Assembly: GCA_963402885.1 (NCBI GenBank)
Contig: OY727094.1
Coordinates: forward strand, 10,046,501 to 10,110,500
DNA length: 64,000 bases
Origin: Antedon bifida
Taxonomy: Eukaryota > Echinodermata > Crinoidea > Comatulida > Antedonidae
Direction of reading: 5' to 3'
In this document: positions 12,731 through 25,113 of the stretch, one piece after another
Layout: the number at the start of each line of letters is the position of its first letter
Numbering within the stretch: position 1 is the stretch's first letter
The notes under the pieces: model-generated
Database searches by the model: none
What the model saw: the letters and a program-made list of their open reading frames with translations, nothing else
What the model was told of the DNA's origin: nothing
Position numbers and translations under genes: made by a program

Positions 12731-15700
12731 ATATATGGCAAGCCTCAGCTGTCTGAAGTATTCAAAATATTATATTATTATATCATTTTTTTATTATATT
12801 ATATATTGTATTGTAATGAATTATACGTTTTGCATTATATTACTTGGTTTTAGCATTATATTATATCTATTTCTAATATATTATGTGAAAAATGTAACAA
12901 ATTATTGACTTTTTGTATTATATTATTCGGTTTTGGCATTATATTATGAACATTTACTATTATATTATTAATAAAATACATTATATTATAATATAATTGT
13001 ATTATATTAAACGCATTTACCTTACTTTATAACATACAACATTATTATATTATACGGATTCGTTAGTTATATTATTATTTTGTATGATGTTTATTATACG
13101 TCACGACTTATTTCAGTTCTTCTAACTCTTTCTCTCCCTCCCCCTGCTCACTAACAATCAGCGGCAGAATCTGAATTGTGTGACTGTTGAAGAATAACTA
13201 ATTATCTTTACTACGTACTAGGCCTAGGCCTACTAGGGGATCTAGCCTAGACGTAGCTAGTTAGACAAGTGACCAAGGACCACCGGACAGCTACAACTAA
13301 TACTACAATACAATAATACTACTACAATAACTAATACTGCTACTACCTAGGCCTAGCTAGTAGAGTACTAGGTAGCTACTACTAGGCTCTAGGGCGTATG
13401 TATGATGTTAACTACTAGGCCTAGGCCTACTAGTACTAGGCTAGGCCTAGACTTAAGTTGTAGTAGGCTAGGGCCGGGCCTGCTGCCTTAGGCTAGGCTA
13501 CTACTACTACTAGGCAGTCAGCCCATGATGGGTACGAGTAAGCCAAAATTTTGGATAAGTAAACCAAAATTTGGGTACGAGCGAGTTGGCATGGGTACGG
13601 GTTGACCTGTATCCTTCTAGCTAATTGTACTAGGCCTAGGCCTCAAGGAAGTCTACGCTACCCAGTCCGGCTACAATATGGTTTATTTTGTTTTATAGCT
13701 TTATTGATAGCTGGGTTCAAATCTGGGTTGGGATGGCTTTTTCTCATTCAAAAACAGATTTCCTTATCATAATAAAATAATATATGAATTTATTTGTAAT
13801 ATTGTAATGTATACATAATATAAGTAATTGCCATTGCATTTATTATTATTTATTATATATTATACGGTTACCCCTTAATTATACTATAGTATAATTTCCT
13901 TGTTATATTTTACAATATTTTCTTCATAATTCTACAATTTTGTCTTTCACAGCACAAATTTATCATACTGAATCATCACACACCAAGTCTCATAAATTTC
14001 TACTGTATTTGTCCAAGCTACTCCAGCTACATGGTATTGCCTTGAGGCTAAACTACACGGTATACTGGCACTACCATTATTCCTGGCTCGTCAACCTGGA
14101 CCACATAAGCACAGTTTCAGTTTCAGTTTATTTACCATTTCAATTTCTGAACATAAGAGATGAACAACTTATATGGATGGATAACCGTAAGAGCGAAGCT
14201 CGTTTACCGGTCACCCGTTAGTGCAGTAACATTACGGACAACATAAAGACAGGACAAAGGTGCAATACATGTGAACACTTGTGTTTGCAACCCCTTGGAT
14301 AAAATAATATATTTATATAAAGGAGAAAGTTAGATATTATAATATTTCTTTTCGATCATACAATGATAATTTTAAAATTAATTAAATCCTAAGAAGTCAT
14401 ACTACTGATTCAAAATAGTGACTGACTTACACCCTGTGGTCAAGACTTGCTCTTATGCTTATTTCCTCCAACATACTGAGTACATAGGACTATTTTTATT
14501 CATAACTGTTGAATTGCATCCCAATACACAGTACCTATTGGTATTACAATATAAAATACAAAGGCAACTAACACAGATAGTTCCATATATACAGTACTCT
14601 CTTATAAATAGATGTATCTCTCCAATCTACTCCCAACTACCTAATCTAATAATAGTACTATTAGCATACTACTATACACTTTGTAGACAAGAAGTAAGTT
14701 GTATACACCTAGAGGACTTATGGTAGTACAGTCGAACGCCCTCTCACTGGCCCGGTCAACATAATCTATACCTAGATTATTGCAGTAATTAAAGTACATT
14801 ATTACAGAGATTTTTTTGTTGTTGCAGAAATCAAAGTTATGTGTATAGAAAGCAGTACTCGTATTAAAAACTAAGCAGGTTGTACTCTTGAACGCAAACT
14901 GGCAGGATATTTTGAATATTTTTTATTGTTGAAATGAATGGAATCCTAACTTCATTTTCTACGAACTGGAGACGAAGACATATTATGACCCTTTTATTTA
15001 AATTTATTTGAATAGACCTCCATGTAAATTCATTAAAGGCTACATGATTGTTTTATATTTTAATATGTGATACTAATAGTAGAAAATTATTGTGTATAAT
15101 GAGGACTAAGAATCTGATATTCACTTGCATTCTCATCTTTTTAAAATTTTATTTATAATGCTGGTAATGAGTTTAAAATTTAATTATATTGACTAGTTTT
15201 GATAATAATTATGTCCTTATAAATTCATTTACATTTCTTTTGTGTAATATAGTTCATATATTATGTATTAAATAAATTGGTAAGGCCCTGTACTGTTATT
15301 ATTTAAGGAAAGTTTATATACACTTATTTTATGCCTACCAATATTAGTATAATTGTTTATATAAATATTTTGTCTAATTGCCTTGATTTTTTGTATAGGC
15401 CAATGGCATCAATGTTTTTCTCAAAGCAAATTAGCCTAATAATGCCACATTTAGACACATGATTCATTGATTTCTGATATTCTGTACTTGTGTATGCATT
15501 ACTAAAATAACCTAGTAGTTAATATATTTCATTTGTAATGTATGTATAAACATTCATTTTTTTTTCACATTTTTAACTTTAAACATTATTACAATACCTA
15601 CCTTTCTGATATTGTTACTATTGTATGATATTTTTTGAGGCAGATTGTTTTCAATAAAAAAAAATTTTAACAAACAATTATTTTGACTTATACTGTACTA

Positions 15701-18700
15701 TGTTAGTTCAGGAGATGAAGTGTGTGTGGGCAGAATCTGGTGTGAGGTGTATATTTGTCACTTTAAGACCTAAATTAGATGTTTTCTGAAGAAAAGAAGT
15801 AAAAGGATACGCTTTCAAACAACTCCAAGAAGATTCACACAAAAATAATTACTTTCCAATAAAATAGTATAACAGTGTATATTACAGTACATTGAATAAA
15901 CTCGAGCGGAAAAATAACGCACATAAAAAAACATTCATTTTCTTGTCGAAAGGTGCCCTCTCTAGTTTTCTATTAATTTATTAATAATTATTATTAATTA
16001 ATGAGTAATATGAACATATTTTTAACATTCAATGCTGGAAACTGGTTCTACTCCTAACAAAGTTTCATACCTCCAAATTTCATCAACGTATTCAAAGCAC
16101 TTAAATAAATATCATTTAACATTACAAATCCAGGTTTTGATAGAATTTTGCTTAAAAACATATACAAAAAACATCGATAAAAAATACTTTTCGTATTCAA
16201 AAACATTTGATACTTGGTATAAATGTTCAATATAGGTTGCTCCATCCATATTGCAAAAAAAAATAACTATCAAGCCATATCACTGATTTTTTAAATTTAC
16301 GTTTTTACAAAATGTACACTTATGAAAGACTATACAATTCCAACTCATTTTTTTCAAGCTAATAACTATTTTGAAAAAACAACCGAAAAAAAACGTTCAT
16401 GAAAGCAATTTTGTTTCTGTGAATAGAGCAACCTATAGTGAACATTTATACCAAGTATCACCTGTTTTTGAATACGAAAAGTATTTTTTATCGATGTTTT
16501 TTGTATATGTTTTTAAGCAAAATTCTATCCAAAACCCGAATGTTTTATGTTAAATGTGATATTTAATATTGAAGTGCTTTGAATACGTTGATGAAATTTG
16601 GAGGTATGAAACTTTGTTAGGAGTAGAACCAGTTTCCAGCATTGAATGTTAAAAATATGTTCATATTACTCATTAATTAATAATAATTATTAATAAATTA
16701 ATAGAAAACTATAGAGGGCACTTTTCGACAAGAGTGTTTTTTTATGTGCGTTATTTTTCCGCTCGAGTTTATTCAATGTACTGTAATATACACTGTTATA
16801 CTATTTTATTGGAAAGTAATTATTTTTGTGTGAATCTTCTTGGAATTGTTTGAAAGCGTATCCTCTTACTTCTTTTCTTCAGAAAACATCTAATTTAGGT
16901 CTTAAAGTGACAAATATACACCTCACACCACCAACCTCCAACACACCAGATGCCCACACACATTTCATATCCTGAACTAACATAGTACAGTATAAGTCAA
17001 ATTAATTGTTTTAATTTTTTTTTATTGCTGCCTCAAAATATATTATACAATAGTAACAATATCAGAAAGGTAGGTATTGTAATAATTTTTAAATTTAAAA
17101 ATGTGAAAAAAAACTTAATGTTTATACATACATTACAAATGAAATATATTAACTACTTGGTTATTTTAGTAATGCATACTAAAGTACAGAATATCAGAAA
17201 TCAATGAATCATGTGTTTAAATGTGGCATTATTAGGCTAATTTGCGTTGAGAAAAACATTGATGCCATTGGCCTATACAAAAAATCAAGGCAATTAGACA
17301 AAATATTTATATAAACAATTAATACTAAGTAGGCATAAAATAAGTGTATATAAACTTTCCTTAAATAATAACAGTATAGGGCCTTACCAATTTATTCAAT
17401 ACATAATATATGAACTATATTACACAAAAGAAATAATGATTATCAAAACTAGTCAATATAATTAAATTTTAAACTCATTACCAGCATTATAAATAAAATT
17501 TTTAAAAGATGAGAATGCAAGTGAATATCAGATTCTTAGTCCTCATTATACACAATGATTTTCTACTATCACATATTAAAATATAAAACAAACATATAGC
17601 CTTTAATGAATTTACATGAAGGTCTATTCAAATAAATTTAAATAAAAGGGTCATAATATGTCTTCGTCTCCAGTTGTTGCAAAGAAGTTAGGATTCCATT
17701 TATTTCAACAATAAAAAATATTCAAAATATCCTGCCAGTTTGCGTTCAAGAGTACAACCTGCTTAGTTTGTAATACGAGTACTGCTTTCTATACACATAA
17801 CTTTGATTTCTGCAAAAACAAAAAAAAAATCTCTGTAATAATGTACTTTAATTACTGTAATAATCTAGGTATAGATTATGTTGACCGGGCCAGTGAGAGG
17901 GCGTTCGACTGTACTACCATAAGTCCTCTAGGTGTATACAACTTACTTCTTGTCTACAAAGTGTATAGTAGTATGCTAATAGTACTATTATTAGATTAGG
18001 TAGATTGGAGAGATACATCTATTTATAAGAGAGTACTGTATATATGGAACTATCTGTGTTAGCCGCCTTTGTATTTTTAGATATAATACCAATAGGTACT
18101 ATGTATTGTATGATAAAAAAGAAATATTATAATATCTATCTTTCTCCTTTATATAAATATATTATTTTATCCAAGGGGTTGCAAACACAAGTGTTCACAT
18201 GTCTTGTTATGTATTGCACCTTTGTCCTGTCTTTATGTTGTCCGTAATGTCACTGCACTAACGGGTGACCGGTAAACGAGCTTCGCTCTTATGGTTATCC
18301 ATCCATATAAGTTGTTCATCTCTTATGTTCAGAAATTGAAATGGTAAATAAACTGAAACTGAAACTGTGCTTATGTGGTCCAGGTTGACGAGCCAGGAAT
18401 GATGGTAGTGCCAGTATACCGTGTAGTTTAGCCTCAAGGCAATACCATGTAGCTGGAGTAGCTTGGACAAATACAGTATGATAAATTTGTGCTGTGAAAG
18501 ACAAAATTGTAGAATTATAAAGAAAATATTGTAAAATATAACAAGGAAATTATACTATAGTATAATTAAGGGGTAACCGTATAATATATAATTAATAATA
18601 ATAAATGCAATGGCAATTAGGGCCTAGGTACTAATACAAATAAATTCATATATTATTTTATTATGATAAGGAACTCTGTTTTAGAATGAGAAAAAGCCGT

Positions 18701-19736
18701 CCCAACCCAGATTTGAACCCAGCTATCAATAAAGCTATAAAACAAAATAGACCATATTGTAGCCGGACTGGGTAGCGTAGACTTACTTGAGGCCTAGGCC
18801 TAGTACGATTAGCTAGAAAGAAGGATACAGGTCAACCCGTACCCATGCCAACTCGCTCGTACCCAAATTTTGGTTTACTTATATCCAAAATTTTGGCTTA
18901 CTCGTAACCATCATGGGCTGGCTGCCTAGTAGTAGTAGTAGTAGCCTAGCCTAGCCTAAGGCAGCAGGCCCGGCCCTAGCCTACTACAACTTAAGTCTAG
19001 GCCTAGCCTAGGCTAGTACTAGTAGGCCTAGGCCTAGTAGTTAACATCATACATACGCCCTAACCCCCCTAGAGCCTAGTAGTAGCTAACCTACCTAGTA
19101 CTCTACTAGCTAGGCCTAAGTATTAGCAGTAGTAGTTATTGCATTAGTAGTATTATTGTATTGTAGTATTAGTTGTAGCTGTCCGGTGGTCCTTGGTCAC
19201 TTGTCTAACTAGCTACGTCTAGGCTAGATCCCCTAGTGGGCCTAGGCTAGGCCTAGTACGTAGTATAGTTATTCTTCAACAGTCACACAATTCAGATTCT
19301 GCCGCTGATTGCTAGTGAACAGGGGGAGGGAGAGAAAGAGTTAGAAGAACTGAAATGAGCCGTGACGTATAATAAACATCATACAAAATAATAATATAAC
19401 TAACGAATCCGTATAATATAATAATGTTGTATGTTATAAAGTAAGGTAAATGGGTTTAATATAATACAATTATATTATAATATAATGTATTTTATTAATA
19501 ATATAATAGTAAATGTTCATAATATAATGCCAAAACCGAATAATATAATACAAAAAGTCAATAATTTGTTACATTTTTCACATAATATATTAGAAATAGA
19601 TATAATATAATGCTAAAACCAAGTAATATAATGCAAAACGTATAATTCATTACAATACAATATATAATATACTAAAAAAATGATATAATAATATAATATT
19701 TTGAATACTTCAGACAGCTGAGGCTTGCCATAAATA
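12731..19736. repeat. 7-kb imperfect palindrome (inverted repeat, arms about 3.3-3.5 kb)
   Basis: The left arm (12,731-16,242) is the reverse complement of the right arm (16,426-19,736), with a unique centre of about 183 bases. Matching landmarks are TGGCAAGCCTCAGCTGTCTG at the outer ends, the CTAG-rich block, a GGTTTTTGTATTATA-type AT block, and GTTTCCAGCATTGAATG beside the centre. The arms differ by substitutions and by indels; for example about 170 bases near 14,370-14,530 are absent on the right. No long ORF, RT or transposase motif is visible. A LINE-like 3' tail, (CTGAAA)n, sits in both arms (14,115-14,140 and 18,345-18,370), so that insertion predates the doubling. It could be a long-TIR non-autonomous transposon or an inverted duplication. 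Confidence 0.9.
13211..13520. repeat. CTAG/GGCCTA-rich block in the left arm (mirrored at 18,930-19,262)
   Basis: Dense overlap of CTAG, TAGGCCTA and CTACTA words, themselves palindromic, within the larger palindrome. It is far richer in GC than its surroundings. No coding signal is present. Confidence 0.7.
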
Positions 19737-21280
19737 TGCCTGTTCAAATTCCTTAGCTTATGTAATGTTTGTTAGAATATGTAGGCCAACCAATGATATA
19801 AGTCTAGCTTTTGTTAGCTTAGCTTGTACAGTAGAGTTGAAACTCTGTTCTAAATGGAACCACAAACACCCTCATTAGGTGCAGGAGCCCCGGATAGCGT
19901 TACGAAGTCGTTAACTCTGTCAGCCCATGGTCAGCCCAACTAATGTGTTTTTCCCAAGGACAATTTATCAATAACTAAACTTTGTCACCACCCATAAGTG
20001 TGCTGTTCATTTCCTATTGACCAATGAACAACAATGTAACTGGACCTTAGTTTCTTGCTATTCGACCTTGGGTGCAAATTATACAATTAATTGATGTTAA
20101 GGCCACTGACTACTCTTTTCTGTATAGAAACACTGAATTGACTGAATAATAAGAAAACCCTACAATAATTTCTACTACTGTACTACTTGATATGGTGTTA
20201 TACAAGAACTATATGAAAATAATTGAATGTATGGAGAATAAAAAAAAAAGTTAAACGTTATATCTAAAACATCACTTAGATGATATCATTTTCTAAACAT
20301 TGTTTCATTAGTTATATCACGAAAAAATAAGTTAGTTATAAATAAGTAAGTTATTTCTCCATGAAAGTTTCTCCATTGTTATATTCACATCACATATATT
20401 TATATTTGGTTTTACATGTAATATTTCATTAAGAATTTCATTTTCTGACAATGTGATTGAAAAAATAGCCAATTATATTGGCGGCCCTAAACGATGATGT
20501 TTACTGTTGGGCCTACAGAAATGATACAAATTCTCAGTTGATATGACACAAAATTTACAGAATTCAGCACTAACAACATACCATATTCTTCAGTTCAGGT
20601 CACAAGTTTCAGGGGCGACAATGCAAATCCCGCCAAAATTGTCTTTCTAATATATCTCTGTATTGCCAAGTAACACACGGGAAAAGAACAAATAAAAAAC
20701 AAAAACCATTCAAAACAGACCTATTTCTGTTTTAAAAAAGATTGAAATGAAATAATTCTTTTTAAACACTGTACTGTACTTGGAAACACGTACTTGATTT
20801 GTGATATCCTCCGTTAAAAATACAGTAGAACCTTTTTTCTGAAAGTGTCCCCTTAATAGGGGTTCTACTGCCCCTGGAACACTTCCTAAAAAAACTTGTC
20901 CTCTTCATAGAGGTTTCGCAGGAAAAAACTAATACCAATACTGATCTGGACTCGGAAATTTAAAATGTAGCAGACAACGTTTCACCAATGAAAACTTTCA
21001 AGACAGACAAAGTATCATAATTATTATGATATCCATTTTTATTTAATAACGATAAATGGATATAATTATTTCGTGTTTTTTGTTATTTTGTGATGGAAAA
21101 AATATTGAGTGAACATTGGCACTGAGCTTAAATGTTCCCCGTCCCCTTAATGTCCCCTTTATAGGAGTGTCCCTTCAATAAGGATTGGCTGTTTCGCTCC
21201 TTAATAATAAATTATGGTGTCCATCTTATGTCCTCTCAATGTTAATGTACTACACCCGATAATAGAATACACATCTAGCT

Positions 21281-21430
21281 CGTGTGCACTTTAAAGAACC
21301 TAGTACATCTTTCGAGACGAGTAGGGGGTTACCCCGGTGTATTAGTACATCACAGCCACTGATCATAACTGGGCCCTCTGGGAGACCAGTATTTGACTGA
21401 AGAGGTTACCCAGTATAAATATATATTTCA
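21281..21430 (+). mobile_element. retroelement 3' end fragment with GTGCACTTTAAAGAACC motif
   Basis: The motif is followed by a hairpin-like stretch around TAGGGGGTTACCCCGGTG and by an AATTCAATTCAATT tail. The same order occurs at 24,545-24,720. A shared, structured 3' end with a simple-sequence tail is typical of LINE 3' untranslated regions; no coding part is attached. Confidence 0.5.
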
Positions 21431-21463
21431 ATTCAATTCAATTTAATAGAATAACTGTACAGT

Positions 21464-22030
21464 AGGCTCCCATTTGATGCAATGTGTTACCCAATGTGCT
21501 CAATTTGATTGTGCTACCCAATCCATGCTATCCATTTGAAATAATGTACTATCCATTTGAAAGAATGTGCTACACGATAATCCGTAAAGAATAATGTACA
21601 GTACAATTATATCCATTTGATTGTGCTACCTAATGTGCTATCCATTTGAAATAATGTGCTACCCGATAATCCTTATAGAATAATGTACAGTACTATATCC
21701 ATTTGATTGTGCTACCCAATGTGCTATCCATTTGAAATAATGTGCTATCCATTTGAAAGAATGTGCTACCCGATAATCCTTATAGAATAATGTACAGTAC
21801 TATATCCATTTGATTGTGCTACTCAATGTGCTATCCATTTGAAATAATGTGCTATCCATTTGAAAGAATGTGCTGTCCATTTGAAAGAATGTGCTATCCA
21901 TTTGAAAGAATGTGCTACCCGATAATCTGCATAGAATGTACAGTACAGTTATATCCATTTGATTGTGCTATCTATTGTGCTACGGCGTTTGAACTAATGT
22001 GCTGTCTGTTTGAAATAATTCAGGTTTTTT
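21464..22030 (+). repeat. minisatellite, about 22-base unit with higher-order pattern
   Basis: Variants of TGTGCTATCCATTTGAAA recur many times, interrupted at intervals by a longer segment with CCCGATAATCC, TTATAGAATAATGTACAG and CCATTTGATTGTGC. The alternation gives a higher-order repeat. The 91-codon ORF across it is a by-product of the repeat. Confidence 0.85.
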
Positions 22031-22103
22031 ATTTTGAATATGTTTTGCTATCCATTTTAAACGTGCTAAACAAGTTACATATTTGTTGATATAAGTTTGC
22101 CTA

Positions 22104-22146
22104 TTAGTTCTGAAAAGAACTGTTGAGTTGCTCGACGTTTCGATTT
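22104..22146 (-). mobile_element. relic of a Penelope-like element end
   Basis: On the minus strand it contains GAAACGTCGAG and then CAACAGTTCTTTTCAGAAC, matching the 57,291-57,328 copy. The CUGANGA part of that copy is missing here. Confidence 0.4.
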
Positions 22147-23471
22147 ACTCCAAAAGCTATTCCATCATGCCGTATTCGGAGAATCGCCCACAAGTGTTTT
22201 CTCAGAGCAGGGTATGTTCCGTATGGGGTTCTGTATGCTATTTTCTTTAATAATGTACAAAAAAATGAAATGAATAAGCATAATAAGTATCGGTATGTAC
22301 GAAGAAAGCTCGAGCGGAAGTCAAGAGTTACTTTTGCCAACAAGACGAAGCGCGAAACAAATAAAAACGCAGCGCGAAACATCTGAAATGATATACAATT
22401 TCTTAAAACATGAAAACACAGAATATTATATTAATATAACTTTTTAATATTTCCAAAGGCTCGGACATGGAAGAAGGGCCTTAAAAACTGAATTGCTATA
22501 TGTTAGACCACATTTTCATAACTTTTCAAAACTCATCGAACCCTCTGCTAGTAGGCCTAATAGGAGCGTATCGCCAAATCATTAGAAAAAAAAACATGGC
22601 ATGAAGATGTAATTAATCAAACAACGGCCAAAGAATACCAACAATTTTAATTTAGGTTTCAATTCTTAATTAATTGGTGGACTAAGCCTAGTTTGAAACT
22701 GTAGTGACCATTTATTTTAGAAAGAAAGATAGAAAAATTTGTTTCCATCTCCATGTTAATACCAAGGCACTTTTCAATAAAAAATTCTGGCCTAGTATTC
22801 TTGCAAGGTCGTCACAGCTCCAGTTACAAAGGTCGTCACAGCTCCAGTTACAAACGGTGATACAAGTGTCAATCATTTGACCAGTGAACAGCCCACTGGT
22901 AGGATAGTCCTTGAAACCGTCCGTAAAACACATTAATCACTCACATCAGTCATGCCGCTAATGGTTGAAAACCTCACTTTTTGGGGTTTTCAAACGTAAC
23001 GCTATCCGGGGCTCCTGCGCCTAATGCTTTATTATTCAAAAAAACCCCTAAGCATTACATTAGCAATAGTTGTTTGTTTTTGTTTTTATTATTTGTGGTT
23101 ATCCTTAACAATTTGCCAAAAATTAGATTAGAATATAATAGTGTTAATTCTTGATTCAGCTGCGATTTTGTTCAGTTGTTTGGTATTTATGTTAATTTTA
23201 CAAGTTTGCATTCCTGTCCAATTTTTATTGTTCCTTTTCCTAAAGTTGATTTGAAAACGTAGTTTTATTTCCAGACTTTCTTCACAATACAAACACCAAT
23301 AGCGGTGGCGCTGTGTAAAAATAATGTAGAGTCAATAACAATTCTGCTGCAAATGTTTGTTTTTAAGTGAATTACCAACAGGTAGGTAGTCCTATACTGT
23401 AGGTCTAGAATTAGTTAAATTGTGTCACATGACTATCAACTTAACATTAAATTAATGTGTTATATTTTTAG

Positions 23472-23632
23472 GTAATCCAAAAGTAATTGGCTGGAAGACA
23501 CCAGCACCTTCTTCAGACTCTGATTACATTTCATCACCAACTTATATTTGCAATACCTGTGATAAGATGTACACAACAGAAAATCATATTGTTATGAGTA
23601 GGAGCACTGTTGTATTGAGTTTTGACGTGTAA
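23472..23632 (+). pseudogene. broken copy of the CCHC zinc-finger terminal exon
   Basis: After an acceptor (TTTTTAG) it reads NPKVIGWKTPAPSSDSDY, then YICNTCDKMYTTE as in the 2,048 exon. A 19-base deletion then shifts the frame, removing the His and last Cys and adding an unrelated tail up to a TAA at 23,630. Three codons are also missing near the start. No copy of the preceding exon is present upstream. The finger cannot form, so this is a remnant of a duplicated 3' end. Confidence 0.85.
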
Positions 23633-23679
23633 GTTTCTTGCATGGTTGACTCAAATACATGCATGTTCATTATATTTAA

Positions 23680-23965
23680 CTTAAACGCTATTTCCCAACA
23701 CGCGACGTACAAGATCCGCCCACTTTGTAGACAAATCGATCTGCTAGTGCGCAAGTATTACTAACAAATAAATTTAGTTACGTACGTCGAGACCCTTATT
23801 TCTGAACAAGGCCATATACATGGCTGCAGTCGCGTGCTCAAGTTAGTGTTTACTGACCGACCGACCGACCAACCAACCGACCGACATAGTGAGCTGTAAA
23901 GTCTAAACTAAAAAATACTAAAGACTAAAAATAGCGGAGCATGCGTGTTGGGAAATAGCGTTAAA
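23680..23965. mobile_element. MITE with ends TTAACGC-TATTTCCCAACACGC, containing a nested tetranucleotide-core element
   Basis: The inverted ends (AACGCTATTTCCCAACACGC and GTGTTGGGAAATAGCGTT) match those of the copy at 45,028-45,196. The copy here is about 115 bases longer because a tetranucleotide-core element (about 23,807-23,905, minus orientation) is inserted after TTTCTGAA. The 45-kb copy is the empty site. Confidence 0.75.
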
Positions 23966-23999
23966 AGTTACGTTTACGTGTTTCTAATAATAATTTTGA

Positions 24000-24720
24000 A
24001 TAGCCTGAAGTGATGTTTGCTAGACCAAACAACATCAACCATTTGTTACCACTTTAGTAATCAAGCGTGCGCCGGTCTGTTTTAAATGATGGTGTGACCG
24101 GGTATTTCTGTTTACAGGATTACATCTGTGCCAGTAGTAGATTGATTAAACTGATTAGCTAATTAATTATCTAAACATGTGGGCAAATGCAAGAAATAAT
24201 AAACAATCTGTGTGGGGGAATTTCAAAGACAGTACATAATCGCAGTACAAAAAAAAAAGATAAATACAGAACATTTAATTTGTTTATTGTAAACAAATAC
24301 ACAACGCATTTAATATAATTTCCCTCCCTTACATGTCGAAACTAATATGAAATTAACATCGTGGCAAACTTGTATACCATTGCCTGGCTATAACTGGTTT
24401 TAACCACTTTTCATTTTTTCAGTTTTGATTTGTGATTTTTATTTGTCTAATTTTATAATTAAAAAATTACGTTATTATTCTTCTTTTCTATTCTTCTCGG
24501 ATAAGGACTATAAACCTAGATCCAGTGTACACAGTTATAACATGTGTGCACTTTAAAGAACCCAGTTCATTATTTGAAAAGAGTAGGGGGTTACCCCGGT
24601 GAACTGGTTCACAAAATAGCCCCTGTATCAGGGGGATTACAACCTATCTGATAGGACAGTGATTAATTCACTATTGGTAATCCCTGGCTACATTGCCTAA
24701 AGACATAAAATTTAATAAAA
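24000..24720. other. intergenic with a retroelement 3' end fragment, no gene seen
   Basis: From 24,160 to 24,430 the sequence parallels 45,480-45,990, downstream of the third zinc-finger exon copy. The segment 24,545-24,720 repeats the GTGCACTTTAAAGAACC motif described at 21,281. Confidence 0.45.
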
Positions 24721-24799
24721 TGTTTATTCACCGGACCAATTAAAAATGATATGATGATATCATTAGTATCATATGGAGACGTTGAGTAGAGTGTATTTA

Positions 24800-25113
24800 C
24801 CACAAGCTTGGTTCCCACTAGAACGTAACGCAAGGACGTAAACGCAACGCAAGCGTTTTAACCAATGACAAACGAAGTTATAGACAGTTAGCAATCACAA
24901 GCGAATAAGCCATCGCTTGTGATTGGTCAATTCACTTGCGTTGCGTTACGTCCTTGCGTTTAGTCGGCGTCGCTAGTGGAACCACGCTTTAAGGCTGGCA
25001 GCATTTCCATCGATGCCAAGAAATTGGTTGAAATCGTATGTAACGGGTTGTTATCTGCTTAAATTAGTTAGCAAACTCAGTTTTATGATCAGTGTTTCCA
25101 GTAATATAAAGAC
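24800..25113 (-). pseudogene. relic F5/8C exon 3 interrupted by a MITE
   Basis: The same degenerate exon as at 4,110-4,247, including the in-frame stop. About 187 bases (24,804-24,990) were inserted in its 3' part. The insert has inverted ends AAGCTTGGTTCCCACTAG and CTAGTGGAACCACGCTT and an internal GCGTTGCGTTACGTCCTTGC inverted repeat, a foldback MITE. The stop shared with the 4.1-kb copy shows that the exon was dead before the unit duplicated. Confidence 0.75.

Larger units (their letters stand above)
19873..23026. mobile_element. 3.15-kb TIR DNA element, non-autonomous
   Basis: 32-base terminal inverted repeats start CATTAGGTGCAGGAGCCCCG on the left. They are mirrored at 22,995-23,026 with a single T/C difference. 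Flanks compared with the paralogous empty site near 10,250 (ACCCTTTATTA) show that only CT is duplicated. No transposase ORF was seen inside. The interior holds a minisatellite, a fragment with the GTGCACTTTAAAGAACC motif and a Penelope-like end relic, so it has served as a landing site for other elements. Superfamily is not recognised. Confidence 0.8.

Noticed and set aside
16032..16553. ORFs of 60-67 codons on both strands near the palindrome centre
   Set aside because: They are mirror images created by the inverted repeat, with AT-rich random-looking protein sequence.
21814..22089. 91-codon ORF with repeated CYPFERM units
   Set aside because: It is the translation of a minisatellite; the repeat is present in other frames and is interrupted in the neighbouring units.
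22104..22386. Overlapping ORFs of 87-92 codons on both strands
   Set aside because: They lie inside the TIR element, start within a Penelope-like end relic and show no recognisable motif.
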